Source: JBBIQS01 sp037442205 (GTDB taxonomy: Bacteria; Myxococcota; Myxococcia; Myxococcales; UBA5297). Taken from it: a DNA stretch of 35,229 nt. Made by a program: the position numbers and the translations under genes. This document shows positions 8,450-16,155 of this stretch, one piece after another. Below the pieces are notes generated by a model. That model was not told where the DNA came from. It saw only the letters and a program-made list of their open reading frames with translations, and did no database searches. Position 1 is the stretch's first letter. Each line of letters begins with the position of its first letter. The stretch covers positions 1-35,229 of the forward strand of contig JBBIQS010000084.1 of assembly GCA_037442205.1 (NCBI GenBank), read 5' to 3'.

Positions 8450-10219
8450 CTACGGTGCCGAAAGCCGCAGCCTCGCCTTGGGCGCGGCATCCACCCAGGC
8501 CGGCTTGAAGACCGCGGTCACCAGGAAGGCCTTGCCCTGAGAGGCCACCTTGGCGACGCGGCAGTCGGCGGTGCGGTCCTGCTCGGCATCGGCGATTTGG
8601 CAGATCCAATTGGCGCCCGGCTTGACCTTGAATGCCGCGCTGACGAAGCCCTCCGGTCCGAGGACGGTCGCCAGCTTGTCGCCCTTCTTCACCTTGCGCG
8701 GCGCGGTGGGCGCGAACAGGCCGGCCTTGGGCGCGGCCAGAGGCAGCTGCGCGAGGCGCTGCTGCTGCATCTGGGCGATCTTCTGCTTCTCGGACTCGAG
8801 CGCGGCGGCCTTGGCCGGGTTCTTCTTGGCCAACTTTTCGAGCGCGGCGGCGGCCTTCATCGACTTGATCAGCGCAGGCGCCGGCGGCTTGAGAAATTCG
8901 ATGGAGCCCAGCGCCTCGCCCTTGGCGACCTCCGATCCGGCCGGTGCTGCCCAGGCGAGCTGGCCGGGCGCCGGCGCGCGCAGCTCGGCCAGGCTCGCCC
9001 GGCCGCGCTTGGCGATGGGAGCCTCGAGCCAGTGGCGTTCGGGCTCCTTGGCAGGCTCCTGCGGCGGGGGCGTGGTTGCCGCCAGCTCCCCTGCGTCCTG
9101 AGAAGCGGGCTCGGCGGCCGCCGTGGGCTGTGAGGCGACGGGAGCAGGCTGGGCGATCTGCTGCGGGGCAGGCGCGGGCGGCGCGACCGGCTGGGAATCG
9201 CGCATCAGGTAGAAGGCCAGCCCGATGCCGACCGCCAGCGCCCCGGCGCCCGCCCCGCCGTACAAGGCGGCCTTGCGCACCTTGCGCGCCGGGCTGAGCG
9301 ACACTCCCGAGGCGGTGGTCTCGGTCTGCTCGTCGGAAAATCCGGCCAGCGCGGCGGCCTCCGTCTGCTCGTCGGAAGGATCGGCCAGCGCGGCTGTCGC
9401 CGAGGCGGCCTTGGCCGGGGCGGCCGCGAGCTGGGCCCGGGCCTGGGCCAGCATCTGCTCGGCCTCTCTGCTTCCAGGCTCCTGCTCGAGCATCGCCTGG
9501 AAGTAGCTCTCGGCCTCGGCGTAGCGCGACTCGCGGAAGTGCTTGAGCCCGCCCTGGTAGAGCTGGCGCACCGAGTCGTCCCACTTCTCGCGCGGCGGAA
9601 AGGTGGTGCCCTCGGCGCGCTCCGGTTGCGGCTCGCCCGGCGGGCGCACGAAGCCGTAGCGCTCCAGCTGCCGCACGAACTGCCCCAGGCTCTGGTAGCT
9701 GACCGGGATTCCCAGCCGCTGCCCGGCTTCGACCACCTCGCGGGCGCGCCGCTGGCCGTCGAGCATCCGCGCCAGGGAGATCTCGAAGTCGTAGAGCTGG
9801 AAGGTCTTGCCGCTGGCCGGGTCGCTGACGTTGAACAGCCCGTTCTCGGCCATGGCCGACTGCAGATCCGCGCGGAAGGCAGGGACGAGGTCGTCGGCCT
9901 CGAGCCAGGGCGGCGGCGCGCTGGGCTCGTCGGCCGGGGCGAAGTCGAAGTCGATGGCGATCTCGGCCGCTTCCGGCATCGGCTGGCCGACCGCCTCCTT
10001 CGGCCGGGCCCGCACCAGCAGACCCAGGCCCGCCAGCTTGCGGGCCATCGACTTGAGCCCGGGCTCCTCGGGATCGACGCCGCCGGCCTCGGCGCGCGCC
10101 AGCAACTGCACCTCGGAAGGGGACAGATCGAGCGAGTCGCCGGTGCGCTGGTGGACGACTCGCCCGCCATTGGGCGTGGAAACGACGCGGAATCCTTCGC
10201 GCAGCACGAAAAGCGCCAT
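8450..10219 (-). CDS. Single-pass membrane protein: winged-helix-like N-terminus, TPR, lipoyl-like C-terminus
   Basis: A 589-residue protein starting at an ATG at 10219 with GGAGAG upstream. The N-terminal about 210 residues have two stretches resembling PqqD-like winged helices (YDFEISLARMLDGQRR ... SLGQFVRQLERYGFV), as found at the N-termini of some peptide-export factors. Residues about 220-280 contain a TPR-like pair (GLKHFRESRYAEAESYFQAM). One membrane helix spans residues 316-339 after a Lys/Arg-rich stretch, placing the C-terminus in the periplasm. That part has an Ala/Pro linker, a biotinyl/lipoyl-like hairpin (LRAPAPGQLAWAAPAGSEVAKGEALG), a Lys/Ala/Gln helical segment and a second beta half, the order seen in HlyD/RND membrane-fusion proteins. 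No ABC transporter or TolC gene is adjacent. The domain calls come from pattern only; the function is unknown. Confidence 0.8.
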   Translation of the reverse strand: MALFVLREGFRVVSTPNGGRVVHQRTGDSLDLSPSEVQLLARAEAGGVDPEEPGLKSMARKLAGLGLLVRARPKEAVGQPMPEAAEIAIDFDFAPADEPSAPPPWLEADDLVPAFRADLQSAMAENGLFNVSDPASGKTFQLYDFEISLARMLDGQRRAREVVEAGQRLGIPVSYQSLGQFVRQLERYGFVRPPGEPQPERAEGTTFPPREKWDDSVRQLYQGGLKHFRESRYAEAESYFQAMLEQEPGSREAEQMLAQARAQLAAAPAKAASATAALADPSDEQTEAAALAGFSDEQTETTASGVSLSPARKVRKAALYGGAGAGALAVGIGLAFYLMRDSQPVAPPAPAPQQIAQPAPVASQPTAAAEPASQDAGELAATTPPPQEPAKEPERHWLEAPIAKRGRASLAELRAPAPGQLAWAAPAGSEVAKGEALGSIEFLKPPAPALIKSMKAAAALEKLAKKNPAKAAALESEKQKIAQMQQQRLAQLPLAAPKAGLFAPTAPRKVKKGDKLATVLGPEGFVSAAFKVKPGANWICQIADAEQDRTADCRVAKVASQGKAFLVTAVFKPAWVDAAPKARLRLSAP

Positions 10220-10300
10220 CGACTCTCCGGAGGGTCGGGTGCCCTGGCCGCCATCGTAGCTGCCGCTCGAGGGGCCTCCAAACTTGAGGCCGCTCTGGAT

Positions 10301-11134
10301 TCAGAGGGTCGCCAGCGCGACGTCGATGGCCGACAGGGCCTCGAGCGCCCCGCACGCCAGGGACACCGAGCCCGCCGGGGCCTGTGCCTCGCGCAGATTG
10401 ATGCGGATCAGCGGCACGCCGCGCTCGCGGGCCAGCTGCTCGCAGGCCCGGCGGATGGTGGGGATGGCGGTGCCGGCGCCGCACTCGACCACCGCCGGCC
10501 GCTCGACCTGGTTCAGGAAGCGCTGCAGCCGCCGCTCCTGGGCGTCGGTGCGCGCGGAGTCCCAGGAAGAGTCCCCGAACATCAGGATGTTGGGCCGCGC
10601 CAGCGCCCCGCAGCCCGGGCAGCGCGGCAGCTGGCCGACGGCGCGCAGGGTCTGCGGATCGATCTCCACCTCCTGCGGCGGTGCCGGCCAGATCGGCGCC
10701 CCGCACTCGGCGGTGCACTGCAGGTGCTCGATGGCCCCGTGCACCTCGCACACCGCCTCGGCGGCGAAGCCGGCGCGCTGGAACTGGCCGTCGACGTTCG
10801 AGGTGAGGGCGAAGGCGCCGAGCCGGGTCCGCGCCGCCCACTTGAGCAACAGAGCGAAGCCCGGGTGCGGCCTGGTCGCGCGGTAGAGCCTCAGCCGGTG
10901 GCCGTAGAAGCCCCAGGCCAGCGCCGGGTCCTCGGCGAACCAGCGCGGATTCGCCAGGGCGGCAAAGTCCAATCCGAGCGAGCGGTAGGCCGGGTAGGCG
11001 CGCCAGAAGCCCTCGGGGCCGCGAAAATCGGGCAGCCCCGAATCCACCCCCATCCCGGCCCCGGCCCCGACCAACAGCCCGTCGGCCTCGGCAATCGCCC
11101 GGGCAGCGGTCTGTAGCTGTCGACGATCGGGCAT
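10301..11134 (-). CDS. Sir2-family NAD-dependent deacylase, variant motifs
   Basis: A 277-residue sirtuin-like protein. Sirtuins use NAD to remove acyl groups from lysines (or act as ADP-ribosyltransferases or NADases). The Rossmann-fold motif GAGAGMGVDSGLPDFRG is present, the usual TQNVD appears as TSNVDGQ, and the catalytic His lies in VHGAIEHLQC. Two Cys pairs (CTAEC and CPGC) could hold the structural zinc, and RPNILMFGD follows as in the family. The Met-Gly-Val-Asp sequence in place of the usual Ile-Ser-x-x-Ser/Ala marks a divergent bacterial subgroup, so the substrate cannot be named. No strong Shine-Dalgarno precedes the ATG at 11134. It lies 81 nt downstream of the end of the PAP2-divergent region and 81 nt upstream of the membrane-protein gene on the same strand. 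Confidence 0.88.
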   Translation of the reverse strand: MPDRRQLQTAARAIAEADGLLVGAGAGMGVDSGLPDFRGPEGFWRAYPAYRSLGLDFAALANPRWFAEDPALAWGFYGHRLRLYRATRPHPGFALLLKWAARTRLGAFALTSNVDGQFQRAGFAAEAVCEVHGAIEHLQCTAECGAPIWPAPPQEVEIDPQTLRAVGQLPRCPGCGALARPNILMFGDSSWDSARTDAQERRLQRFLNQVERPAVVECGAGTAIPTIRRACEQLARERGVPLIRINLREAQAPAGSVSLACGALEALSAIDVALATL

Positions 11135-11245
11135 CGAGCGCGCTTTCTCGGGGGAAGGCCGTTCGGCAGGCGGCGGGGCGAGGGCAGGATGGGCGGGACG
11201 AGCGCCGACGCCGTGGACAGTTTTCAGGTAATTCGAAGAAGGGCC

Positions 11246-12127
11246 ATGGACGCGAGCACCGACAACGCCTCACCGGCTTCCGGCCGCATGCGCCGGTTCA
11301 TCTACTTCTATGTGACCGCGGCCATGGGGGCCAGCATGGCGCTGTTCCTGGCCACCGCCTGGCTGCACCTCGATTTCCCGCCGCGGGTGATGGTCTGGCT
11401 GATCCCGGGAGTGATGCCGGTGGCGGTCGCCGCCCTGAGGGTCGCCCTCGAGGACCGGCAGCGGGTGCTGGAGGAGCCGGCGGGCTGGATGCGCTGGGCC
11501 ATCGGCGGAGCGCTGTTGTTCGGATTGTGGGCCGGCATCTACTTCCTGATCGGGCGGATCATCGACCCCACGCGGGTGCGCTTCCTGTCGAGTGCCCTCG
11601 AGTCGGGCATTCCGCTGGTGCCGAGCTACAGCTTCCTCTACATCCTGCTCTACCCGATCTTCCTGCTGCCCTTCTTCGCGGTGAAGGACCGCACCAGCTA
11701 CCAGCGGCTGGTGGCCGCCGACCTGTTGATGTTCGCGGTCTGCTCGATCTTCTTCGTGGCCTATCCGGTGGCCTACGACCGGCCCCCGCTGCCGCCTCCG
11801 CCGCACGACATCGGGACCTGGACCCTGGGGCTGATCTGGGGCAACGACCCGGCCTGGAACTGCCTTCCCTCCGAGCACTGCACCGCGGCGATGATCGCGG
11901 CGCTGGCCACCTGGGAGGCCGACCGGCGCCGGGGCCTCTTCGCCATGGCGGCGGCCCTGCTGATCGGCGTCTCGACGCTCTTCACCAAGCAGCACTACCT
12001 GGTGGACGTGGTCGCCGGCTACTCGGTGGCCGTGGCCATCCACTGGTCGCTGCGCTGGAGCCGCGCCTTCGAGCCGGGGGCCGCCGGTTCGGTGCCGCGG
12101 GCGGTCAACCGCCTGATCCGGCCCTGA
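11246..12127 (+). CDS. PAP2-superfamily membrane phosphatase/phosphotransferase
   Basis: A 293-residue protein with about six hydrophobic helices. The phosphatase signature is visible late in the protein: CLPSEHCTAA (PSxH, motif C2) and TKQHYLVDVVAGY (HxxxD, motif C3). The TKQHY form is typical of the branch that includes inositol-phosphorylceramide-synthase-like and lipid-phosphate enzymes, so it likely dephosphorylates or transfers a phospho-head group at the inner membrane. The ATG at 11246 is preferred over an in-frame ATG at 11189 because GAAGAAGGG stands just upstream and the earlier start would overlap the promoter region shared with the divergent Sir2 gene. Confidence 0.88.
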   Translation: MDASTDNASPASGRMRRFIYFYVTAAMGASMALFLATAWLHLDFPPRVMVWLIPGVMPVAVAALRVALEDRQRVLEEPAGWMRWAIGGALLFGLWAGIYFLIGRIIDPTRVRFLSSALESGIPLVPSYSFLYILLYPIFLLPFFAVKDRTSYQRLVAADLLMFAVCSIFFVAYPVAYDRPPLPPPPHDIGTWTLGLIWGNDPAWNCLPSEHCTAAMIAALATWEADRRRGLFAMAAALLIGVSTLFTKQHYLVDVVAGYSVAVAIHWSLRWSRAFEPGAAGSVPRAVNRLIRP

Positions 12128-12182
12128 CGGCTCGGGCCCCGTTCATCACGAGCTCAGGACGAGCCCGGCGATGCCGTCGGGG

Positions 12183-12199
12183 AGCCGGTTCTTCCGGCT
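12183..12199 (-). terminator. Weak hairpin between convergent PAP2 and dtd genes
   Basis: AGCCGG, loop TTCTT, CCGGCT form a perfect 6-bp stem about 30 nt beyond the dtd stop codon and 56 nt beyond the PAP2 stop codon. There is no T-run on either strand, so terminator function is a guess from position. Confidence 0.25.
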
Positions 12200-12228
12200 G
12201 ACCGGATTGCCGAGGTCCTACGGCGCTT

Positions 12229-12678
12229 TCAGAACAGCCGCTTGCTGTCGAGCAGCAGGGTCACCGGGCCGTCGTTGACCAGCGCCACCTTCATGTCGGC
12301 GCGGAAGACGCCCTCGCCGACCTTGGTCCCCAGCGCGCGGCAGGCCTGGCAAAAGGCCTGGTAGAGCTCGTTGGCCCGCACCGGCTCCATGGCGTCGATG
12401 AAGCTGGGGCGCCGCCCCTTGCGCGCGTCGCCGAACAGGGTGAACTGGCTCACCACTAACAGTTCGCCCCCGGCCTCGAGCAGCGCCAGGTTCATCTTCC
12501 CCTGGGCGTCCTCAAAGATGCGCAGCCCCACCACCTTGTCGGCCAGGCCGCGGGCGTCATCCTCGGAGTCTTCCTTTCCCACGCCCAGCAGCACCAGCAG
12601 CCCCTTGCCGATGCCCGACACCTGCTGGCCCCCGACCTCGACGCTGGCGCTGCTGACCCGCTGGACGACCGCGCGCAT
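12229..12678 (-). CDS. dtd: D-aminoacyl-tRNA deacylase
   Basis: A 149-residue DTD-fold enzyme. It hydrolyses D-aminoacyl-tRNA, and Gly mischarged on tRNA(Ala), keeping D-amino acids out of proteins. Both signature motifs are present: SQFTLFG near residue 80 and the cross-subunit Gly-cisPro motif NDGPVTL near the C-terminus. It begins MRAVVQRV as in the family and has the usual length of about 145-150. The start lies 3 nt after the stop codon of the upstream ybaK-like gene, so the two editing genes are almost certainly one operon. Confidence 0.96.
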   Translation of the reverse strand: MRAVVQRVSSASVEVGGQQVSGIGKGLLVLLGVGKEDSEDDARGLADKVVGLRIFEDAQGKMNLALLEAGGELLVVSQFTLFGDARKGRRPSFIDAMEPVRANELYQAFCQACRALGTKVGEGVFRADMKVALVNDGPVTLLLDSKRLF

Positions 12679-12681
12679 GTC

Positions 12682-13158
12682 TCAGACCTTCTGGCGCGCC
12701 AGCGCGCCGATCTTGGCCTTGGTGGCGCGCAGGTAGTCCGCGGGCGCCAACAGAATCTGGGTGCCGCGCACTCCGGCGCTGACGCTGACCACCTCGAACA
12801 GCTCCAGCGTCTCGTCGATGAAGACCGGGTAGTCCTTCTTGCAGGCCAGCGCGGTGACTCCGCCGCGGATGTAGCCGGTGAGCGGCTGGACCTCCTTGAG
12901 CGAAACCACCTCGACCTTCTTGTCGCCGCTGGCCGAGGCCAGCGCCTTCAGGTCGAGCTCGGCGTTGCCGGGGACCACCGCCAGCAGCACCCCGGTGCGA
13001 TCCCCGCGGGCGACCAGGGTCTTGAACACCTGCTCCGCGGGAAGCCCGACCTTGGCGGCCACCGTCTCGGCCGAGAGGTCGTCGGGATCGACCTCGTACT
13101 CGCGCAGCTCGTAGCGGACGCCCAGTCCGTCCAGGAGCCGGGCAGCGTTGGTTTTCAT
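12682..13158 (-). CDS. ybaK: Cys-tRNA(Pro) deacylase (YbaK/EbsC)
   Basis: A 158-residue YbaK-domain protein that clears Cys-tRNA(Pro) formed by mischarging of prolyl-tRNA synthetase. Lys46 in QVFKTLV is the conserved functional lysine, and the family pattern GYIRGGVTALACKK and VSAGVRGTQILLAP is intact. Length matches the usual about 156-160. It is the first gene of a two-gene operon with dtd, both transcribed away from the aldo/keto reductase. The ATG at 13158 has only a weak Shine-Dalgarno. Confidence 0.95.
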   Translation of the reverse strand: MKTNAARLLDGLGVRYELREYEVDPDDLSAETVAAKVGLPAEQVFKTLVARGDRTGVLLAVVPGNAELDLKALASASGDKKVEVVSLKEVQPLTGYIRGGVTALACKKDYPVFIDETLELFEVVSVSAGVRGTQILLAPADYLRATKAKIGALARQKV

Positions 13159-13270
13159 GGCCGGCGCAGCTTAGCTCAAGCGCCCGGCTCCAGCCCTGGC
13201 ACCGAGGCGCCTTGCGCCGCAGGCGGCTGCCCATAATGAATCGGAAGACCTCGGCCCCGGGGAGGAAGCG

Positions 13271-14119
13271 ATGCGCCAGCTGCCGTTCGGATGGACAGGT
13301 GTTCGAGTGCCGCTGCTCGGCCAGGGCACCTGGGACCTGGAGAGGGGCGACCGGGCGACCGTGGTCGCCGCGGTGCGCCAAGGCCTGGACCTGGGCATGA
13401 CGCACCTCGACACCGCCGAGATGTACGGCGACGGCGAGGTGGAGCGCATCGTCGGGGAGGCGATCAACGGCCGGCGCAAGGACGTCTTTCTGGTCAGCAA
13501 GGTCCTGCCGGAGAACGCCAGCTACCAGGGAATCCTCGAGGCCTGTGAGCGCAGCCTGCGCCGGCTGGGGACCGATCACCTCGATCTCTATCTGCTGCAC
13601 TGGGAATCGCAGGTGCCCTTCGCCGAGACCGCCCGGGCCTTTCAGAAGCTGGTCGAGCAGGGAAAGACCCGGTTCTGGGGGGTGAGCAACTTCGACGTCC
13701 CGGAGCTGCAGCGGGCCATGGACGTCCTCAAGGGGACCGGGCAGGCCATCGCCTGCAACCAGGTTCTCTACCATCCGGCGCAGCGCTACCTCGAGGCGAC
13801 ACTGCTGCCTTTTTGCCAGCAGCACGGGATCGCGGTGGTGGCCTACAGCCCCCTCGGAGCGGGGAGCTTCCCCTCGGCCGCCAGCAAGGAGGGCAAGGCG
13901 CTGGCGAAGGTGGCCCGGGCCCGCCAGGCGACGGCGCGGCAGGTGGCGCTGGCGTTCGTGATGCGCGCCGGGGCCTTTGCCATCCCCAAGGCCGCCCGGC
14001 CCGAGCACGTGATCGAGAACGCCGGCGCCGGGGAGCTTCTGCTCAGCGCCGAGGAGGTTAGCTTCCTCGAGGACCAGCTGCCCAAGCCGTCCCTCGGAGG
14101 GGGGCTGCCGACGGCTTGA
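13271..14119 (+). CDS. Aldo/keto reductase
   Basis: A 282-residue NAD(P)H-dependent oxidoreductase of the AKR superfamily. The catalytic tetrad can be placed: Asp47 and Tyr52 in HLDTAEMYGDGE, Lys77 in LVSKV, His110 in LYLLHW. The C-terminal cofactor-binding pattern (AIPKAARPEHVIENAGA) is present, as is the strand motif VSNFDVPEL. The ATG at 13271 is preceded by GGGGAGGAAGCG. It resembles the 2,5-diketo-gluconate-reductase/YeaE-like branch; the substrate cannot be told. It is transcribed divergently from ybaK. Confidence 0.93.
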   Translation: MRQLPFGWTGVRVPLLGQGTWDLERGDRATVVAAVRQGLDLGMTHLDTAEMYGDGEVERIVGEAINGRRKDVFLVSKVLPENASYQGILEACERSLRRLGTDHLDLYLLHWESQVPFAETARAFQKLVEQGKTRFWGVSNFDVPELQRAMDVLKGTGQAIACNQVLYHPAQRYLEATLLPFCQQHGIAVVAYSPLGAGSFPSAASKEGKALAKVARARQATARQVALAFVMRAGAFAIPKAARPEHVIENAGAGELLLSAEEVSFLEDQLPKPSLGGGLPTA

Positions 14120-14294
14120 GCGCGATTGCGCGCAACTCCCGCTGGGCACGCGCATCAGAACGGGCGTAGGCAGTGAAGCAGGTAGAACGCAGCGGTGAGG
14201 CAGCACGGGCGCAGCGAACCCTTCGGACAGTGACGAGGCTCAAAGAGGTTGAAGCGCAAACCAAATCGAGCCGACAGATAAGAAGGGAACGAGC

Positions 14295-14687
14295 ATGGGC
14301 ACCACCGCAATCACTGTGAAGAACTTCAAGGAGTACGTCGACAAGGACGGCATCGTCCTGCTCGACTGGTGGGCGCCCTGGTGCGGCCCCTGCCGGATGT
14401 TCGGACCGATTTTCGAGAAGGTGGCCGGCAAGAACCCGGACCTCACCTTCGGCAAGGTGAATACCGAAGAAGAGCAGGAACTGGCGGCCGAGTTCGGCAT
14501 CCAATCCATCCCGACGCTGATGATCTTCCGCGATCGGGTGCTGCTCTTCTCGCAGCCTGGGGCCCTGCCCGAGGCGGCGCTCGAGGACCTGATCAAACAG
14601 GTGAAGGGCCTCGACATGGACCAGATTCGGAAGGAAATCGAGGCCGAGAAGGCCAAGAAGACTCAGAGCCAGGCGGCACACGCCTGA
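14295..14687 (+). CDS. Thioredoxin
   Basis: A 130-residue thioredoxin-fold protein with no signal peptide, so cytoplasmic. The redox-active WCGPC is intact (Cys30, Cys33) and the cis-proline lies in SIPTLMIF. The C-terminal about 20 residues (DQIRKEIEAEKAKK...) form a charged helical tail longer than in the standard about 108-residue thioredoxin. A GAAGGGAACGAGC ribosome-binding region precedes the ATG. The 175 nt before it (14120-14294) hold no gene or motif that I can support. An intrinsic terminator follows, so it is probably transcribed alone. Confidence 0.95.
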   Translation: MGTTAITVKNFKEYVDKDGIVLLDWWAPWCGPCRMFGPIFEKVAGKNPDLTFGKVNTEEEQELAAEFGIQSIPTLMIFRDRVLLFSQPGALPEAALEDLIKQVKGLDMDQIRKEIEAEKAKKTQSQAAHA

Positions 14688-14743
14688 GCCAATAGTACTC
14701 GTGGTCGTCCCCGGCGACGGGCAAGCGCTGGGTGATGGCCGAG

Positions 14744-14771
14744 CTCCTCGGTCTGTCAGGGGACCGAGGAG
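14744..14771 (+). other. Hairpin preceding the thioredoxin terminator
   Basis: CTCCTCGGTC (14744-14753) pairs perfectly with GACCGAGGAG (14762-14771) around an 8-nt loop. It abuts the intrinsic terminator, so it may block exonucleases or reinforce termination. Confidence 0.55.
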
Positions 14772-14814
14772 ACGTGGGGCGCTCCATCGCAAGGGGAGCG
14801 CCCTACGTTTTTTT
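14772..14814 (+). terminator. Intrinsic terminator of the thioredoxin gene
   Basis: ACGTGGGGCGCTCC (14772-14785) pairs with GGAGCGCCCTACGT (14795-14808) with one G-U wobble, and seven T residues (14808-14814) follow at once. This is the best classical Rho-independent terminator in the window, 84 nt past the thioredoxin stop codon. Confidence 0.9.
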
Positions 14815-14841
14815 GCGGGTCGTTGATCATCTCCGACCCGC
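14815..14841 (+). other. Hairpin directly after the terminator
   Basis: GCGGGTCG (14815-14822) pairs perfectly with CGACCCGC (14834-14841) across an 11-nt loop. It is the third of four consecutive stems before the transglutaminase-like gene. Confidence 0.45.
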
Positions 14842-14852
14842 TTCTGGGGCGG

Positions 14853-14881
14853 CACCGGGCCTGTGGCACAATGGCCCGGTG
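14853..14881 (+). promoter_or_regulatory. Hairpin covering the probable start codon of the transglutaminase-like gene
   Basis: CACCGGGCC (14853-14861) pairs perfectly with GGCCCGGTG (14873-14881), with a 3-bp TGT/ACA extension inside. The right arm ends in the GTG (14879-14881) taken as the start, so the stem would hide it. This depends on the start choice being right. Confidence 0.4.
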
Positions 14882-16075
14882 CTCGCGCTCCTGCTCGCCA
14901 CGCTCGCCGCAACCCCCGCCAGCGCCGACTACCGGATGACCGTGCGCGGCGCGGCGGTGGGCTCGGTCCACCTCGAGCTGCGGCCGGCAGAGTCGGGTGA
15001 GCTCCGGCTGCTCTACCGGTCGCGGACGCTCATTCGCCGCGGGCCGGTGCTGGCCGAGACCGCGACCCTGGTTGAGGCGCGTCTGGGAGCCGATCTGCAC
15101 CTGCTGGAGATGCAGTCCGAGCGGCAGGAGGGCGGGATCCTGGTCAGCCGGGCGGGCAGGGGAGGAGGCGGGTTTGGGGCGAGCATCCCCACCGCGCTGG
15201 CTCCCGCCGCGCTGGTCGGGGCGGACCGGCGCTGCCTCCCGGTGATCGACGAGCTCACCGGCGAGCAGGGCGAGGCCTGTGGCAAGAGCGTCGGGAAACT
15301 GGTCGAAGGGGTTCTGCTCGGGCAGCGCTTCCGGGCGGCGATGGATGGGCCTCTCCCGCTGCGGCTGGAACTGCCTGATTCAGCGACGGTTTTCGAGCGC
15401 TCGACCGGGCCGGTAGCTCTTCTGGCGCCGCCCGATCTCTTCGGCGCCGCGGTCGCCACGCAGGGCAGCATCCCGGCGGGTGCGGATTCGATCGCGCTCG
15501 AGCTCATCGCCGGCGGGCCGATCGACCTGCCTTCATCGGCCTCCCAACGCGCAGCCCACTCCGAGAAGGGCGCCGCAATCCAGTGGCTGCGAGCCGCTCC
15601 CGAGGGCGACGCCCCGCGCCGGCCGCAAAAGCGCATGGGCGCTCCCCTCGATGCCGTGGCCCGCGAGGCCTGCGCCGAGATCCCCGACAGCTGGCAGGCG
15701 TCGCGAGAGCTCGCGCAGCGGGTATTCGAGCGGATTGCCGACAAGGCTTCCTCCGAGCAGGCGCGATCGCCGGAGATGTCCTGGAAGAGCCAGCGCGGCG
15801 ACTGCTCGTCGCATGTGGCGCTGTTCTTGGCGCTGGCCGAGCGGTGCGGAATCGAGGCCCGCCGGGCGCAGGGACTGGTGATGGCCGAAGGTCGCTTCTG
15901 GGGGCACGTCTGGGCGCAGGTGAAGATCGGCAGCGCCTGGTACGACGTCGACCCGACCGAAGGAGAGGCGCCGGCCCGCTCGCCGCGGATCCTCTTCGGC
16001 GCCGGGAGCGAGGAGGCGAAGGCCGGCAAGCTCTTTGCCCGCTCGCACGAGCTGTCGGTGCAAGTCGCGCCCTGA
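14879..16075 (+). CDS. Exported transglutaminase-like cysteine hydrolase
   Basis: A protein of about 398 residues if begun at the GTG at 14879, which gives a signal peptide at once (LALLLATLAATPASA). The longer frame reaches back to an ATG at 14732, but that start lies upstream of the strong terminator and is unlikely. The N-terminal about 250 residues are beta-rich with no family I recognise. The C-terminal domain is a transglutaminase core with Cys309 (GDCSSH), His343 (WGHVWAQV) and Asp358 (YDVDPTEG), the Cys-His-Asp triad. Bacterial members are usually peptidases or amidases rather than cross-linkers. It precedes a MoxR ATPase gene by 80 nt, and MoxR genes often sit with transglutaminase genes, but the usual DUF58 gene is missing. 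Confidence 0.82.
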   Translation: MLALLLATLAATPASADYRMTVRGAAVGSVHLELRPAESGELRLLYRSRTLIRRGPVLAETATLVEARLGADLHLLEMQSERQEGGILVSRAGRGGGGFGASIPTALAPAALVGADRRCLPVIDELTGEQGEACGKSVGKLVEGVLLGQRFRAAMDGPLPLRLELPDSATVFERSTGPVALLAPPDLFGAAVATQGSIPAGADSIALELIAGGPIDLPSSASQRAAHSEKGAAIQWLRAAPEGDAPRRPQKRMGAPLDAVAREACAEIPDSWQASRELAQRVFERIADKASSEQARSPEMSWKSQRGDCSSHVALFLALAERCGIEARRAQGLVMAEGRFWGHVWAQVKIGSAWYDVDPTEGEAPARSPRILFGAGSEEAKAGKLFARSHELSVQVAP

Positions 16076-16155
16076 GCGCGGCGCGAAGGCGAGCGCGGCT
16101 CCGGCCGTTCCAGTACAGTCCCGGCTCCATGAGCGAGCAGCTCGGAGGCAAAGGC

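Noticed and set aside
8151..11273. 1040-codon open frame on the minus strand
   Set aside because: It is a frame shadow over three better genes (membrane protein, Sir2 and part of the lipoprotein); composition is Arg/Ala/Gly as expected of GC-rich shadows.
14732..14878. Earlier ATG start for the transglutaminase-like protein
   Set aside because: It would place the intrinsic terminator inside the gene and bury the signal peptide.
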